The notes under the pieces were generated by a model, which saw nothing but the letters and a program-made list of their open reading frames with translations, did no database searches and was not told the DNA's origin. DNA of 41,089 nucleotides from a virus, in the IMG/VR virus record IMGVR_UViG_3300048927_000355, positions 1-41,089 of that record, one strand, 5' to 3'. The position numbers and the translations under genes are program-made. Numbering within the stretch: position 1 is the stretch's first letter; each line of letters begins with the position of its first letter. Positions 25,976 to 36,214 of the stretch are shown here, piece after piece.

Positions 25976-28828
25976 GTGGCAGATGTCGGGAACGCCAGGG
26001 TAGAGGTCGAGGGCGACGTACGCCATTTCGCCCGGCAGACCGAACGCGACCTTGACCGAGCGTTGTCAAGAATGCACCTGGACCCGGTCGAGGTCGAGGT
26101 TGATCACGACAAGATCAAGCGTGAGGGCGAGAAGGCCGGGGAGGGCCTGGGCGATGGGATCGGCCGGGAAGCGGGCAAGACCCTGGGCAAGTCCCTTTCT
26201 AAGTCCACCCGGGACAACACCGACGGCAACAGCATCCGGCGCTTCATCGCGGGCATCTTCGGCCGGACCGGCACCGACTCGGCCACCCTGTTTGCCAACG
26301 CGCTTAGCGGCGGCCTCAAGGTTCTCCCCAAGCTGATCGGTCCGGCGCTGATCACGGCCGGGCTGGGAATCGCGGCCGGGCTGGCCGCCGTGGCCGGACC
26401 GGCGCTGGGCGCGCTGATCGGGTCGTCCATCGCAGCGGCAGGCGGGCTCGGCCTGATCGGGCTCGGCACGCTCCTGCTGAAGGAGGAGCCCGCGCTGGTC
26501 GATGCGGCCAAGTCGCTCATGGATTCGGTCAAGACCGAGTTCCGGGCGGCGGCTCAGCCGCTGCTGGCTCCCCTGGTGGAGTCGCTGGCTGTCTTCCAGA
26601 AGCTGGTCGGCAGCATCGCTCCCCAGCTCAAGGAGATGTTCGCGACGGTGGCCCCGGCCATCGTGCCGTTCGCCCGGGGCCTGGCCGCTCTGGTCCAGAA
26701 CTCGCTCCCTGGCTTCCAGAAATTGATTGCCGCGTCGGTCCCGGTGCTGAGCGCCATGAGCTTCGCGTTCGCCGGTCTGGGGACCAGCTTCTCCACGTTC
26801 TTTGCGTCGATCGCGGATGCCGGTCCTGAGCTGGCCATTTTTATGCAGGACTTCATCAATGGCATCGGCCGGTTGATCGTCGGCCTGGGGAACCTGATCC
26901 AGTGGCTCTCCAAGACGTATGTTCAGGTGAAGAACTTCATCAGTTCGTTCGACAGTTTCGGGGAGTTCGCCCAATTCGCGATTGACGGATTGCAGTCCCT
27001 GGTTATCCAGGGCATTCAATTTCTGATCGCTAATCTTCCGGCTGCCATCGACAAGTTCCTGGCATTCAAGACATCCGTTGTCAATGCGATCGTCGAGCTG
27101 GTTCAAAAAGTTGCCGAGCAGTTGCCGACCATCATTCCCAAGCTGGTTGCGTTCGCTATCCAGGTAGCCACCACCCTGGTCAACGGCCTGGTGCAGACCA
27201 TCCCCAAGGTGGTCCAAGCAGCCGGGGAGCTGATCAACGGACTGGCAGACGGCCTGATCAACGCACTGCCCACGCTGATCCCGGCCGTGGTGCAACTGGT
27301 TACCACCCTGGTTACGAGCCTGATCGGCTTGCTCCCCACGATCATTTCTGCCGGGCTCCGCCTGATCCAGGGCCTGGTGACCGGGATCCTGACTGCTCTG
27401 CCGACCGTGGCCGCCGCTATCACTCAGGCGATTCCCCAGATCCTGAGCGCACTCGTTGCGGCCGGGCCGCAGTTGCTGCTGCTCGGGATCAACATCATCA
27501 CCGCGCTGATCCAGGGCATCGGCCAGGCCATTCCCCAGATGGTCGCGACGATCCAGGGTGAGGTCATCCCGGCGCTCATCAACACGCTGGTCACCCAGGG
27601 ACCGGCGCTGCTGGCCCAGGGTGTCCAGATGCTCCAGCAGGTGATGCAAGGGTTCGTCAACAACATCGGGATCATCAGCTCGGTGATCACCGGTCAGATC
27701 ATCCCGGCCATCACCAGCCTGTTTCAGAACAGCCCCGAATTGATTCAGGCCGGAATCGCCGTGCTGACTACCCTGCTCAATGCCTGGGTCAGTAACCTCG
27801 GCATTTTGACCGGTTTTATCAGCAACGTTTTCATCCCCCAGATTACGGCGCTGCTGGCGAACAACCCGGCATTGTTCGAGGCCGGTGTTCAGGTTATCGT
27901 GACGATCATCAACGCATTCGCTCAGAACATGCCGCTGATTATCCAGTTCATCACCGGGACGCTGATCCCGGTGATGGTCCAGGCATTCATCGACAATGCT
28001 CCGGCGCTCACCTCCGCTTCGATCACCCTGATCGTTGCGCTGATCGGTGGGTTTCTGAAGGCCACTCCGCTGGTCACGGCAGCGGTTCTCCAGATCACGG
28101 CGGCGATCCTGACCACCGTCGTGTCGATCGCGGGCGCGCTGATCTCGGCCGGGATCCGGCTGATCACCGGGTTCGTGAACGCGATGATCTCATCCGGGGT
28201 GAGTGGAGCCCGGGGAGCGATCAACACGATCCGGGCCACCATCATTTCGGCGGCGGCCAGCGCGGCCTCGTGGCTGGTCCAGGCCGGACGCTCGGTGATC
28301 AACGGCCTGGTGTCCGGGATCCGGGGTGCCATCGGCCTGGCTGCCTCGGCCGTTTCGTCGGTCCGGGGCATCGTCCAGGGCGCGCTGGCCGGGGCCGGGT
28401 CATTCCTGGTCGGCGCGGGCCAGCAGATCATCGACGGTCTGATCAGCGGGATCCAGGCCGGGTTCGGCCGGGTCCAGGGCCTGCTCTCCTCGCTGACCGC
28501 CCTGCTCCCCGACTGGAAGGGTCCGGCCGAGGTGGACCGGAAGATCCTGGAAGATTCCGGACGGCTGGTGATGGCAGGCTTCACCACGGGCCTCAAGGGC
28601 GAGTTCACCAACGTCAAGAAGACGCTGGGCGAACTGACCGGCGATCTCCCGGCGTTCACGGCCCCGGCCGGAGCCCGGCGCGGTGGCGACGGTGCGGCCC
28701 TGGGAGCCAGCGTCCAGGTGACGATCGAGGCCGGGGCCATTGTGGTTCAGGGCCAGGGCAAGGAGGCCGGAGAGCAGGCCGCCGAGGCTCTGCTGGAACG
28801 GCTCGGCCAAGCTACATTGTCGCGATGA
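25976..28828 (+). CDS. Tape measure protein
   Basis: The product has 950 residues, the usual type for tail length control and DNA ejection. N-terminal charged part (RVEVEGDVRHFARQTERDLDRAL), then many hydrophobic, Gly/Ala/Ile/Leu-rich segments (about 115-165 and 330-760), then helical repeats near the end. Start GTG 25976 is leaderless after TAGGCT (25964-25969). Segments such as LINGLVDGLINALPTLIPAV-type 30-40-residue repeats recur between 375 and 560. Operator-like repeat at 26052-26069. No lysin-type peptidase domain was seen. Confidence 0.9.
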   Translation: MADVGNARVEVEGDVRHFARQTERDLDRALSRMHLDPVEVEVDHDKIKREGEKAGEGLGDGIGREAGKTLGKSLSKSTRDNTDGNSIRRFIAGIFGRTGTDSATLFANALSGGLKVLPKLIGPALITAGLGIAAGLAAVAGPALGALIGSSIAAAGGLGLIGLGTLLLKEEPALVDAAKSLMDSVKTEFRAAAQPLLAPLVESLAVFQKLVGSIAPQLKEMFATVAPAIVPFARGLAALVQNSLPGFQKLIAASVPVLSAMSFAFAGLGTSFSTFFASIADAGPELAIFMQDFINGIGRLIVGLGNLIQWLSKTYVQVKNFISSFDSFGEFAQFAIDGLQSLVIQGIQFLIANLPAAIDKFLAFKTSVVNAIVELVQKVAEQLPTIIPKLVAFAIQVATTLVNGLVQTIPKVVQAAGELINGLADGLINALPTLIPAVVQLVTTLVTSLIGLLPTIISAGLRLIQGLVTGILTALPTVAAAITQAIPQILSALVAAGPQLLLLGINIITALIQGIGQAIPQMVATIQGEVIPALINTLVTQGPALLAQGVQMLQQVMQGFVNNIGIISSVITGQIIPAITSLFQNSPELIQAGIAVLTTLLNAWVSNLGILTGFISNVFIPQITALLANNPALFEAGVQVIVTIINAFAQNMPLIIQFITGTLIPVMVQAFIDNAPALTSASITLIVALIGGFLKATPLVTAAVLQITAAILTTVVSIAGALISAGIRLITGFVNAMISSGVSGARGAINTIRATIISAAASAASWLVQAGRSVINGLVSGIRGAIGLAASAVSSVRGIVQGALAGAGSFLVGAGQQIIDGLISGIQAGFGRVQGLLSSLTALLPDWKGPAEVDRKILEDSGRLVMAGFTTGLKGEFTNVKKTLGELTGDLPAFTAPAGARRGGDGAALGASVQVTIEAGAIVVQGQGKEAGEQAAEALLERLGQATLSR
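26052..26069. promoter_or_regulatory. Operator-like inverted repeat inside the tape-measure gene, perfect copy
   Basis: TTGAC CGAGCGTT GTCAA, flanked by C and G so that the palindrome extends to 20 bp; 76 bp after the gene start. Confidence 0.65.
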
Positions 28829-28842
28829 CGGGGAGGTAAGAG

Positions 28843-31800
28843 ATGGCCACCATCACCACGCTCCGGCCGTCCGGCACCTCCTCGGGTGTCGGCTGGTCGG
28901 CCGTGCCGAGCGGCACGTTGCACGGCGTCACTTCGGATGACAACGACACGACGTACGCACTCTGGGCGGGCTCCGGCTCACCTCTGATCCTGACCACGCC
29001 GGTTGATGCACCGCCCATTGGTGAGCGCCGTCACCAGGTCCGGCTCCGCGCGCGCGGGGAGGACGGCGATGCTTGGTGGGCGGTGCGACTGGCCAGCGGC
29101 GGTCTCGTTGCCGGGGCCGCCGCGCAGTTCACCACCTCCCCTTCCACGGTCACCGGTTCCTGGGGATTCGGCGCTCCGGCCGATGGATCGTCCGTGCTCT
29201 CGACGTACGTCACCGGCCAGTCCACCGGGGTCAAGATCCAGGAGCTGTACCTGGACGTGGACAGTCGCGAAGCCCCTGCTTTCAGTCCGGACATTCTTGA
29301 CGGTTCAGGGTCAAGCACCACGACGATCAGCGACACGGCCCAGCCGATCATCCGGGCCGACTCGGTCGATCTGGACGGCCTGGCCGCCCGGCAGTACCGG
29401 TACTGGGTGACGCTGAACGGCGCGATCGTCTGGGACACCGGCATCGTTTCCGGCGTCTCGGTCAACCGGCAGACCACGGCCTTGGACAACGGTTCCTACG
29501 TCGCCCATCTCCAGATCTGGAGCACGCTGGGCCAGGACACGGCGTACGCCAGCACCGAGCAGACCCTGGCCTTCACCGTCTCGGTCGGCACGATCCCGGC
29601 CCCGGACAACCCCGAAGTGGACGCTGAGGACGGCACGCCGTTCTACCGGATCAACGCGTGCGCGCCGTACATGGGCGCGCTGGACGACGACCAGGGCTAT
29701 ATCGAGATCCAGCGGGTGGACTGCCCGGTGGGCGGATATCTGTCACTCCCCGGCAGCGGCAGTGCGTACGCGAGCACGGTCAACCCCGGTATCGTCCCGA
29801 CCGACCTGGAGATCGTGGTCAAGGCGGGCCGGGACGACGACTGGCGACCGGCCACGGCCGAGACCCTGGCCGCGCACTACGACACCGGTTCGAACCACCG
29901 TTCGTGGCGGCTGACCGTGGACGCGATCGGGGACAACGATCCTGAGCTGGTGGGAAGGCCGCTGCTGGCCTGGAGCCCCGACGGCACCTCGGGGACCGTG
30001 ATCTTCGCGGCGGCTGATACCCGTGCACCGGTGGATCCGTTCGGCATCGTCCGGCTCCGGGTCCGGCTCGACGTGAACAACGGGGCCGGGGGCTGGACGG
30101 TTACGTTCGAGACCCGGCAGACCGATGACGACGACTGGGTGATGCTGGGCAACCCAGTCACCAACTCCGGTGGCGGGACGACCTCGCTCTACAACGCCAG
30201 CACGGTGGCCTACACGGCTGGAGCCTGGTTCGCGGCAGGCCTGGCCAATGAGTTGTTCACCGGCCGGATCTACTCGCTGTCGGTCTCCAACGGCCCGGCT
30301 GGGGCGATGATCGTCGATCCGGATTTCACCAACCACCTGAACGGCACCCGCGAGTTCGAGGACTCGCTGGGTAACGAGTGGTCGGTCAAGAATGCAGCCG
30401 TGCTCTACTCCCCGGAGAGCGCGGTCAGCATCGCGATGCTTGGCCCCCTGGGCACCGGCGAGTGCGCCGAATGGGTGGACTTCTCGCTCCCGCGTACCGG
30501 CGTCGGCCTGACCTGTGACCACAGCCCGGATCCGTGCTGCTCGTACTACCGGGCGCGCACGGTCGGCCGGGTGGACGGCGACTTGCGGATCTCCAACTGG
30601 AGCGACATCTGGGATCCCGCGATCCCGGCCGGGGTCATCACGATGTGGCCGAGCACGGCGGCCAGTATTCCGTCCGGCTGGGACCGGGTGATCGCGCTGG
30701 ACAGCAAATTCCCCAAGGGCATAGCCAGTGCGGTGACCGAGCCGGGAACGATCGGCGGGTCGGCCACGCATACGCACACGGTCGGCGTGCACGGGCATAC
30801 GACGAATCACTCCCACAGCCACTCGACCAACACCGGCGCGGCCACGGGGAGCCAGGTCAGCACGCCAGGAACTGCTGGCACCACGGCGGCCATCACCAGC
30901 CACACGCACACCCGGCCGACCACCGGCACGGCCACTGTCTCCTCGGGCGATGCGACCCCGACGATCGGCGCGCCGAACAACGACCCGGCCAAGCTGGAAG
31001 TGATCTTCGTCGAGTCGGACGGCACTCCCCTGGGCGTGGCCCCGAACGCGCTCGGGCTGATGGGTGACATTGCACCGTCAGGCTGGATCGACTACGCCAA
31101 CGGGGCCAATCGCTTTTTCAAGGGCGCGGCCCCGGCCGGGAACGGTGGGGCGACAGCGGGCAGCGCAATCGCCGCGCACACCCACTCGATCAGCGCGCAC
31201 ACGCACACCGGTACCGCGCACACGCACACCGGTGGCACGACCGGTGCGTTCAGCAGCACGGCCACACTGAACGCCGGGACCAACCCCGCGCTGAACGCGA
31301 CCAGCCACTCTCACCCGATCACGATCAACTCGGCCAGCACAGCGGCTCTCGACTCGGGCGGCTCCGGATCCTCTGACGCCACCTCCCCAGATGACCCGAT
31401 CTATCGCAACCTGCGGGTCAAGCAGAACATCTCGGGCGTGACCAGCCTGCCGGTTGGATTGATCACCCTGTGGCGTGGAGCGCTCGGCGCGATCCCTAAG
31501 TTCTGGAAGCTGTGCGACGGCACCAACGGCACCCCGAGCATGATCGCTCGCTACCCCCGGGGAGCAACGGCCAGCATCGGGGTCACGGGTGGTTCGCTCA
31601 ACACGCACACGCACACCACTCCGACGCACACGCACACCACGACCGGACACGCTCACACGGAAACGATCGGATCGGCAGCGGCCACCAGCTCGAATGTGGC
31701 GACGACCAACACCGTGACGGCGGTCCGGGAGACGCACACGCACTCGGCCAGCGACACGAACAGCTCGACCCCCACGGTCGGCTCGACCTCGGCCGGGACG

Positions 31801-32286
31801 CTGGCGGCCACCGGCACCGAGCCCCCGTACGAAGAGGTGGCCTTCATCCAACTCACCGAGACTCCTGCTCCGGACGACTTGTCCCTGTTCTGCCTGGAGT
31901 GGAACTCCGACGAGCACCTGATCCGCTCCACCGGGCCGGACGGGCCGATCTGGGCTCCGATCCTGGGGAAGTTCGATTGGGCCGTGGACCGGCCGTTCAC
32001 GGCCGCTGTCGGGGTCAACGGCTCCCGGTTCGTGACCAGTGCGAAGCCCGGTGGCCGGAACCTGCGGATGACGGCAGCGGTGGAGAGTGAGGCTGACCTG
32101 GCCACGCTGCGTGCCGTGCTGGCCCGGCCGCTCGTGCTGATCAGCCCGAGCGACGCGGACGAGGTCTGGGCCGCTCCGATTCAGGAGTCTGTCAAGATCA
32201 TCAAGATTGGGCGGATCCGGCAGATCACCGCGTCGTTCATCGGGACAGGGCCACAGCCGCCTCCCCAGCTTGCCGACGTGGAATGA
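28843..32286 (+). CDS. Giant tail fibre / minor tail protein with three collar domains
   Basis: The product has 1147 residues; ATG 28843 follows GGGAGGTAAG. Residues 1-590 are beta-rich (Ig/carbohydrate-binding-like). Then three tail-collar units, starting near 597 (MWPSTAASIPSGW), 735 (LGLMGDIAPSGW) and 872 (ITLWRGALGAIPKFW), each followed by His-rich HTHT strings (for example AHTHSISAHTHTGTAHTHTG), which in T4-like short fibres bind metal along the fibre axis. The C-terminal 150 residues are a separate beta domain. A paralogue follows. Contains operator-like repeats at 29297 and 31064. Probable receptor-binding adhesin. Confidence 0.8.
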   Translation: MATITTLRPSGTSSGVGWSAVPSGTLHGVTSDDNDTTYALWAGSGSPLILTTPVDAPPIGERRHQVRLRARGEDGDAWWAVRLASGGLVAGAAAQFTTSPSTVTGSWGFGAPADGSSVLSTYVTGQSTGVKIQELYLDVDSREAPAFSPDILDGSGSSTTTISDTAQPIIRADSVDLDGLAARQYRYWVTLNGAIVWDTGIVSGVSVNRQTTALDNGSYVAHLQIWSTLGQDTAYASTEQTLAFTVSVGTIPAPDNPEVDAEDGTPFYRINACAPYMGALDDDQGYIEIQRVDCPVGGYLSLPGSGSAYASTVNPGIVPTDLEIVVKAGRDDDWRPATAETLAAHYDTGSNHRSWRLTVDAIGDNDPELVGRPLLAWSPDGTSGTVIFAAADTRAPVDPFGIVRLRVRLDVNNGAGGWTVTFETRQTDDDDWVMLGNPVTNSGGGTTSLYNASTVAYTAGAWFAAGLANELFTGRIYSLSVSNGPAGAMIVDPDFTNHLNGTREFEDSLGNEWSVKNAAVLYSPESAVSIAMLGPLGTGECAEWVDFSLPRTGVGLTCDHSPDPCCSYYRARTVGRVDGDLRISNWSDIWDPAIPAGVITMWPSTAASIPSGWDRVIALDSKFPKGIASAVTEPGTIGGSATHTHTVGVHGHTTNHSHSHSTNTGAATGSQVSTPGTAGTTAAITSHTHTRPTTGTATVSSGDATPTIGAPNNDPAKLEVIFVESDGTPLGVAPNALGLMGDIAPSGWIDYANGANRFFKGAAPAGNGGATAGSAIAAHTHSISAHTHTGTAHTHTGGTTGAFSSTATLNAGTNPALNATSHSHPITINSASTAALDSGGSGSSDATSPDDPIYRNLRVKQNISGVTSLPVGLITLWRGALGAIPKFWKLCDGTNGTPSMIARYPRGATASIGVTGGSLNTHTHTTPTHTHTTTGHAHTETIGSAAATSSNVATTNTVTAVRETHTHSASDTNSSTPTVGSTSAGTLAATGTEPPYEEVAFIQLTETPAPDDLSLFCLEWNSDEHLIRSTGPDGPIWAPILGKFDWAVDRPFTAAVGVNGSRFVTSAKPGGRNLRMTAAVESEADLATLRAVLARPLVLISPSDADEVWAAPIQESVKIIKIGRIRQITASFIGTGPQPPPQLADVE
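29297..29314. promoter_or_regulatory. Operator-like inverted repeat inside a fibre gene, perfect copy
   Basis: TTGAC GGTTCAGG GTCAA, flanked by C and G. Confidence 0.65.
31064..31081. promoter_or_regulatory. Operator-like inverted repeat inside a fibre gene, two mismatches
   Basis: GTGAC ATTGCACC GTCAG; the spacer matches the TGCACC type at 2433, 4336 and 19786. Confidence 0.45.
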
Positions 32287-32321
32287 TGAAGTGTCACGTC
32301 AGCCGGAGATAAGGGGGCATT

Positions 32322-35141
32322 ATGTCGGTGGTTGACACTCTCCGGCCGGTCTCGGTACGCAAGACCGGGGCTGGAGTGGCCGTGCCATCCGGCACGCTGT
32401 CGTCCGTCACCAGCGACAACTCCGATTCGACGTATATCCAGTTCGCGCTCGCTGACTTCGAGGACAACTGGAGCCTGAGAGTCGGCTCGCACACTCCTGC
32501 GGCTGGATACCAGCGGCACCAGGTCCGGGCTCGGGTCCGGATCCGGTCCAACGCGGGCACGATCTCCGAGGACATCGACCTGGGCCGGGGGACCGAAGAC
32601 TACGGGTTCTATGAGACCGTGCCGGTCACCACGACTTTCAGCGACCAGCCGACCTCCTGGATCAGTTTCGACTTCTTCGGGCTGGACACTCCCGGCGCGC
32701 TGACTGATCTCAACATCGGCGGCGGCTATCCGAACGACGCGTCCGGGGGAGCGACCCAGCTCCGTACGTCCGAGTGTTACGTGGACATCGATTGCCGATT
32801 CCACCCGGACTTCTCGCCGCAGATCCAGGACAACGCCGGAGTGGATCAGTCGGGTGGCACGGTCACCGACACCAACCAGCCCGACCTGTATTTCGGCACG
32901 GTGGCTTATGACGGACTCCCGGCGCTGAACTGGGCCGTAGCCGTGAAGCAGGGCGGGACCACGGTCTACTCCCAGTCCGGCACCGGCCAGCCCCCGGCCA
33001 CGGTGCCGACGCTGGGCGGGCTGGCCAATGGCGCGTACACGGCGACGTTCACGGTTCGCTCGACCATCCGGGGGTCCGACCCGTTCGAGTGGTCGATCAG
33101 CAAGAGCTTCAGCATCGACAACAACGTCCCGCCGCCGTCTCCTCCCCTGGTCAGCGTGGACCGTGAGTTCGGCGGATACCGGGTCACCTGGACCAACCCG
33201 AGCGGCCAGGCCTGGGACAACGAGTACGTGGTGGCCGAGGTCTGGCGCGAGGACTGCACGGGCAACCAGCGGATTGCGACGATCCCGGACGGGCTGAACG
33301 GTTCATATCTGGACCTGGCGATCCCTCAGCTCGATCCCCAGCCGGTATCCGGTCCTGACTGTGAACTGTCAAGCGAGCCTTGCGACATCACGTACTCGGT
33401 CCGTTACTGGGGATACGTCTCGACGTACGTCGAGCTCCCGGACACGATCCCGGCTGACATGATCCTGGGCTGGCCGAGCACGGCGGCCAGCATTCCGTCC
33501 GGATGGACCCGCGTCACCGCGCTGGATGGGTATTACCCGCGCGGCTCCAGCGGCACCGGCGTGCCGACCGGGGTCACTGGGGGAGCGGCCAGCCACACCC
33601 ACACGACCGATCAGCACCGGCACACGATCAACGCGCACAGTCATGAGGTCGGCGGCTCGACCAACTCCAGCAACTCCTCGGTCACCTCGGCCCGGTACAA
33701 CGGCGCGGGCCAGAGCCAGGCCGACCAGCCGCACGCCCACGCGCTCCCCCTGAACACAGGCAACCTGGGCGCGGTGAACTCCGGGTATAACAGCCCGTCC
33801 ACCAGTGCGGCCAGCAACACCCCGCCGACACGGGATGTCATCTGGATCAAAAGCGACGGTGCCCAGGCCAACTATCCAGTCGGCGTACTCGGCTGGGCGA
33901 CCGAGGCCGTGTCCGGCTGGGTCACCGACACCACCAGCTCGGGCCGGTACCTGAAGGGCGCGGCAGCGGCCGGGAACGGTGGCGCGAGCTCGGGGAGCTC
34001 GACGCACACGCACACGATCAACGCGCACACGCACACCGGTGTGAGCCACACCCATCCGATTGCCAACACCGGGCTGTCGATTCCGCTGTCCAGTTTGGAG
34101 GCTGGGTACGGCTCGGCCACCCCGCGCTATCTGCCGCGCCACACGCACCCGGTCACGGTCGGAACCACGGCCACCGACCCGCTGTCGTCGGCCAGCGGCG
34201 GAGTGACCGGCTCCGGCACGCTGGAACCACCGCACCGGAGACTGCGTGTGCTGCGCAACACCGGTGGCGGGACCCAGACCCGAATCATCGGCCTCTTCGT
34301 GGGAGCCGTCTCCGCGCTCGATCCGCTGCTGACCCTGTGCAACGGCGGGAACGGCACGCCGGACATGCGCGGCTGGTTCGCCCGGGACGCGGGCTCGGAC
34401 TCGATCAACTCCACCGGTGGATTCGCCACGCACGGGCACAGCACGCCGAACCACAGCCACGCGACCGGCCCGCACAACCACTCGCTGTCCATCGGGGTGT
34501 CCGGCACCGGCTCTTACGAAGCCCCGACGTTCGGCGACCTCGGCTCCTCCCCGAGCACCGGGCACACTCACACCTCGGGCGCGAGCGGCAACACCACACC
34601 GTCTACCGGGGTCAGCACGAGCGGCGGCAACACGTCGATCGAGAGCACGCTCCCGGTATTCAAAGAGGTCCACTTCGTCCGGCTGGACGGCACGATCTCC
34701 GGTGGCCCGCTGCCTGTTCCTGAGCTGAAGGTGACCGAATTCTCCACGGCCACCGTGCCCGCCTTCACCTATGGTGACGACCTGGACCGGCTGGCCACCA
34801 CGACCGAGATCATGGCCGTGACCACCGACCGGTCCCACTCGTACCCCCGGCTGGTGGCGGATTCCACGCCGCTGGAAGGCGGTCTGCATTCGGTGTCCAC
34901 CACGCTGGCCGGGGAGGACATGACCCTGGTCATTGCGGTTGAGGGCCTGCCTGCGATCAACCGGCTGGAGAACCTGCTCCGCTCGGACCGGGTCTACTGG
35001 AGCCCGCTCGGGGGCACGCCCGGGTGGTACGCGCCAGCGGGCTGGACGGTCACCGCGCCGGTGGCCAACGTCAAGGTTCTGACGGTGACCATGTCTCGCT
35101 CCCCCTGGCCGTCCACGCCTGAGCCGGAGGTCTATCTCTGA
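32322..35141 (+). CDS. Second giant tail fibre with three collar domains
   Basis: The product has 939 residues; ATG 32322 follows AAGGGGG. The N terminus (TLRPVSV, AVPSGTLSSVTSDNSDSTY, YQRHQVRARVRIR) matches the same region of the preceding protein, so the two are paralogues. Collar units begin near 380 (WPSTAASIPSGW), 519 and 653, each with HTHT-rich strings. A C-terminal beta domain of about 140 residues follows. The body between is shorter than in the paralogue. Operator-like repeat at 33355. Probable receptor-binding or baseplate-attached fibre. Confidence 0.8.
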   Translation: MSVVDTLRPVSVRKTGAGVAVPSGTLSSVTSDNSDSTYIQFALADFEDNWSLRVGSHTPAAGYQRHQVRARVRIRSNAGTISEDIDLGRGTEDYGFYETVPVTTTFSDQPTSWISFDFFGLDTPGALTDLNIGGGYPNDASGGATQLRTSECYVDIDCRFHPDFSPQIQDNAGVDQSGGTVTDTNQPDLYFGTVAYDGLPALNWAVAVKQGGTTVYSQSGTGQPPATVPTLGGLANGAYTATFTVRSTIRGSDPFEWSISKSFSIDNNVPPPSPPLVSVDREFGGYRVTWTNPSGQAWDNEYVVAEVWREDCTGNQRIATIPDGLNGSYLDLAIPQLDPQPVSGPDCELSSEPCDITYSVRYWGYVSTYVELPDTIPADMILGWPSTAASIPSGWTRVTALDGYYPRGSSGTGVPTGVTGGAASHTHTTDQHRHTINAHSHEVGGSTNSSNSSVTSARYNGAGQSQADQPHAHALPLNTGNLGAVNSGYNSPSTSAASNTPPTRDVIWIKSDGAQANYPVGVLGWATEAVSGWVTDTTSSGRYLKGAAAAGNGGASSGSSTHTHTINAHTHTGVSHTHPIANTGLSIPLSSLEAGYGSATPRYLPRHTHPVTVGTTATDPLSSASGGVTGSGTLEPPHRRLRVLRNTGGGTQTRIIGLFVGAVSALDPLLTLCNGGNGTPDMRGWFARDAGSDSINSTGGFATHGHSTPNHSHATGPHNHSLSIGVSGTGSYEAPTFGDLGSSPSTGHTHTSGASGNTTPSTGVSTSGGNTSIESTLPVFKEVHFVRLDGTISGGPLPVPELKVTEFSTATVPAFTYGDDLDRLATTTEIMAVTTDRSHSYPRLVADSTPLEGGLHSVSTTLAGEDMTLVIAVEGLPAINRLENLLRSDRVYWSPLGGTPGWYAPAGWTVTAPVANVKVLTVTMSRSPWPSTPEPEVYL
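33355..33372. promoter_or_regulatory. Operator-like inverted repeat inside a fibre gene, one mismatch
   Basis: CTGAC TGTGAACT GTCAA. Confidence 0.55.
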
Positions 35142-36214
35142 TGGCCACACCCTTTTCGTCGGCGCGCGCTCAGGCCGCCCTCAACACCCCGACCGGATAC
35201 CGACGCTACTCGCGCTTCACCTTCTCCCGGGGAGGGCTCACGGTGGACCTGGAGCCGGTTTCCGGCTCGCTCACCCAAGACGCACGGCGTAAGGCGCGCT
35301 GGGACGGCCGTCTCTCGTTCGTCGGTGACGACCTGCTCCCCACGAGGCCGGGCGATCTGCTGACCCCGTTTGGCACCCGGCTGGAGGTGGAGCTGGGCAT
35401 CGAGCTGCTTGACGGTTCACTGTCAACAGTGCCGTACGGCACGTACGAGATCGCCTCCAGCTCGACCCGGGTCGAGGCCGACCAGCGGGTGGTCGATGTC
35501 TCGCTGATCGACATCTCTGACCGGATCGAGCGCTATCGGTTCGAGACCGCGCTGAACATCCCGGCCGGGACCGACCTGGGGACCCTGATCAACACCGTGG
35601 TCACCAACCGGACCGGCATCAACCCGGGCGTCGGCGTGATCGGAACATCGATCGCCGTGGCCCGGGTGTTCGGCCTGGACCCGTCCACGGCCCCCTGGTC
35701 GGAGATCCTGGATGTACTCACCGGGTTCAGCCGGACAGCCTGGTTCGATCGGGTCGGCAACCTGCTGGTCGGCTCGGTGACGCCGGATCCGGCCACGGCG
35801 TACGCCCTGGACAATCTGACCTCGCTGTCGGCCGATTACGACACCAGGCCGCCCAACGTCATCGTGGCTCGCGGAGAAGCGCCGGACGGTACCGTGCCGG
35901 TCCAGGCGGTCGCCGTTGACAGTGACCCGTCAAGTCCGACGTACGCCGGGACCGGGCCGGGCACGAGTCCCTACGGCCGGGTGACCCAGTTCTTCAGCTC
36001 CCCGCTGCTGAAGACGCTGAGCCAGGCCCAGAGCGCGGCCAACACGATCTTGAGCCAGAACGTCGGCGCGGGTGCGACATACACCCTGATCCGGCCGTAC
36101 GACCCGACGATCACCGCTGGCGACGTGGTCAGCGTCGGGGGTGCCACGCTGGTGGTCGACGCCGTCACGCTCGATCTGGACGGCGACACCTCGATGCAAG
36201 TCCGGGAGATCTGA
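35141..36214 (+). CDS. Minor tail protein, DUF5047-like
   Basis: The product has 357 residues. The N-terminal segment with DLEPVSGSLTQDARRKARWDG, RPGDLLTPFGTRLEVELGI and a PYGTYEI strand follows the DUF5047 pattern of actinophage minor tail/hub proteins; the second half (INTVVTNRTG ... FSRTAWFDRVGNLLVG) resembles phage hub domains. One-base overlaps at both ends. Contains two perfect operator-like repeats (35409 and 35916). Confidence 0.75.
   Translation: MATPFSSARAQAALNTPTGYRRYSRFTFSRGGLTVDLEPVSGSLTQDARRKARWDGRLSFVGDDLLPTRPGDLLTPFGTRLEVELGIELLDGSLSTVPYGTYEIASSSTRVEADQRVVDVSLIDISDRIERYRFETALNIPAGTDLGTLINTVVTNRTGINPGVGVIGTSIAVARVFGLDPSTAPWSEILDVLTGFSRTAWFDRVGNLLVGSVTPDPATAYALDNLTSLSADYDTRPPNVIVARGEAPDGTVPVQAVAVDSDPSSPTYAGTGPGTSPYGRVTQFFSSPLLKTLSQAQSAANTILSQNVGAGATYTLIRPYDPTITAGDVVSVGGATLVVDAVTLDLDGDTSMQVREI
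35409..35426. promoter_or_regulatory. Operator-like inverted repeat inside a gene, perfect copy
   Basis: TTGAC GGTTCACT GTCAA. Confidence 0.65.
35916..35933. promoter_or_regulatory. Operator-like inverted repeat inside a gene, perfect copy
   Basis: TTGAC AGTGACCC GTCAA, 507 bp from the previous copy in the same gene. Confidence 0.65.

Noticed and set aside
26066-27649. Reverse-strand open frame of 527 codons opposite the tape measure gene
   Set aside because: Composition mirrors the repetitive forward codons (Asp, Gln, Gly, Arg runs); no start signal and no recognisable domain.
29743-30909. Reverse-strand open frame of 388 codons opposite the first fibre gene
   Set aside because: Arg/Gly/Val/Asp-rich mirror translation without a domain or start signals.
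30770-31760. CRISPR-like or microsatellite-like short repeats in the fibre gene
   Set aside because: They encode the HTHTHT strings of collar domains in frame, with irregular spacing; they are protein repeats and not a CRISPR array.
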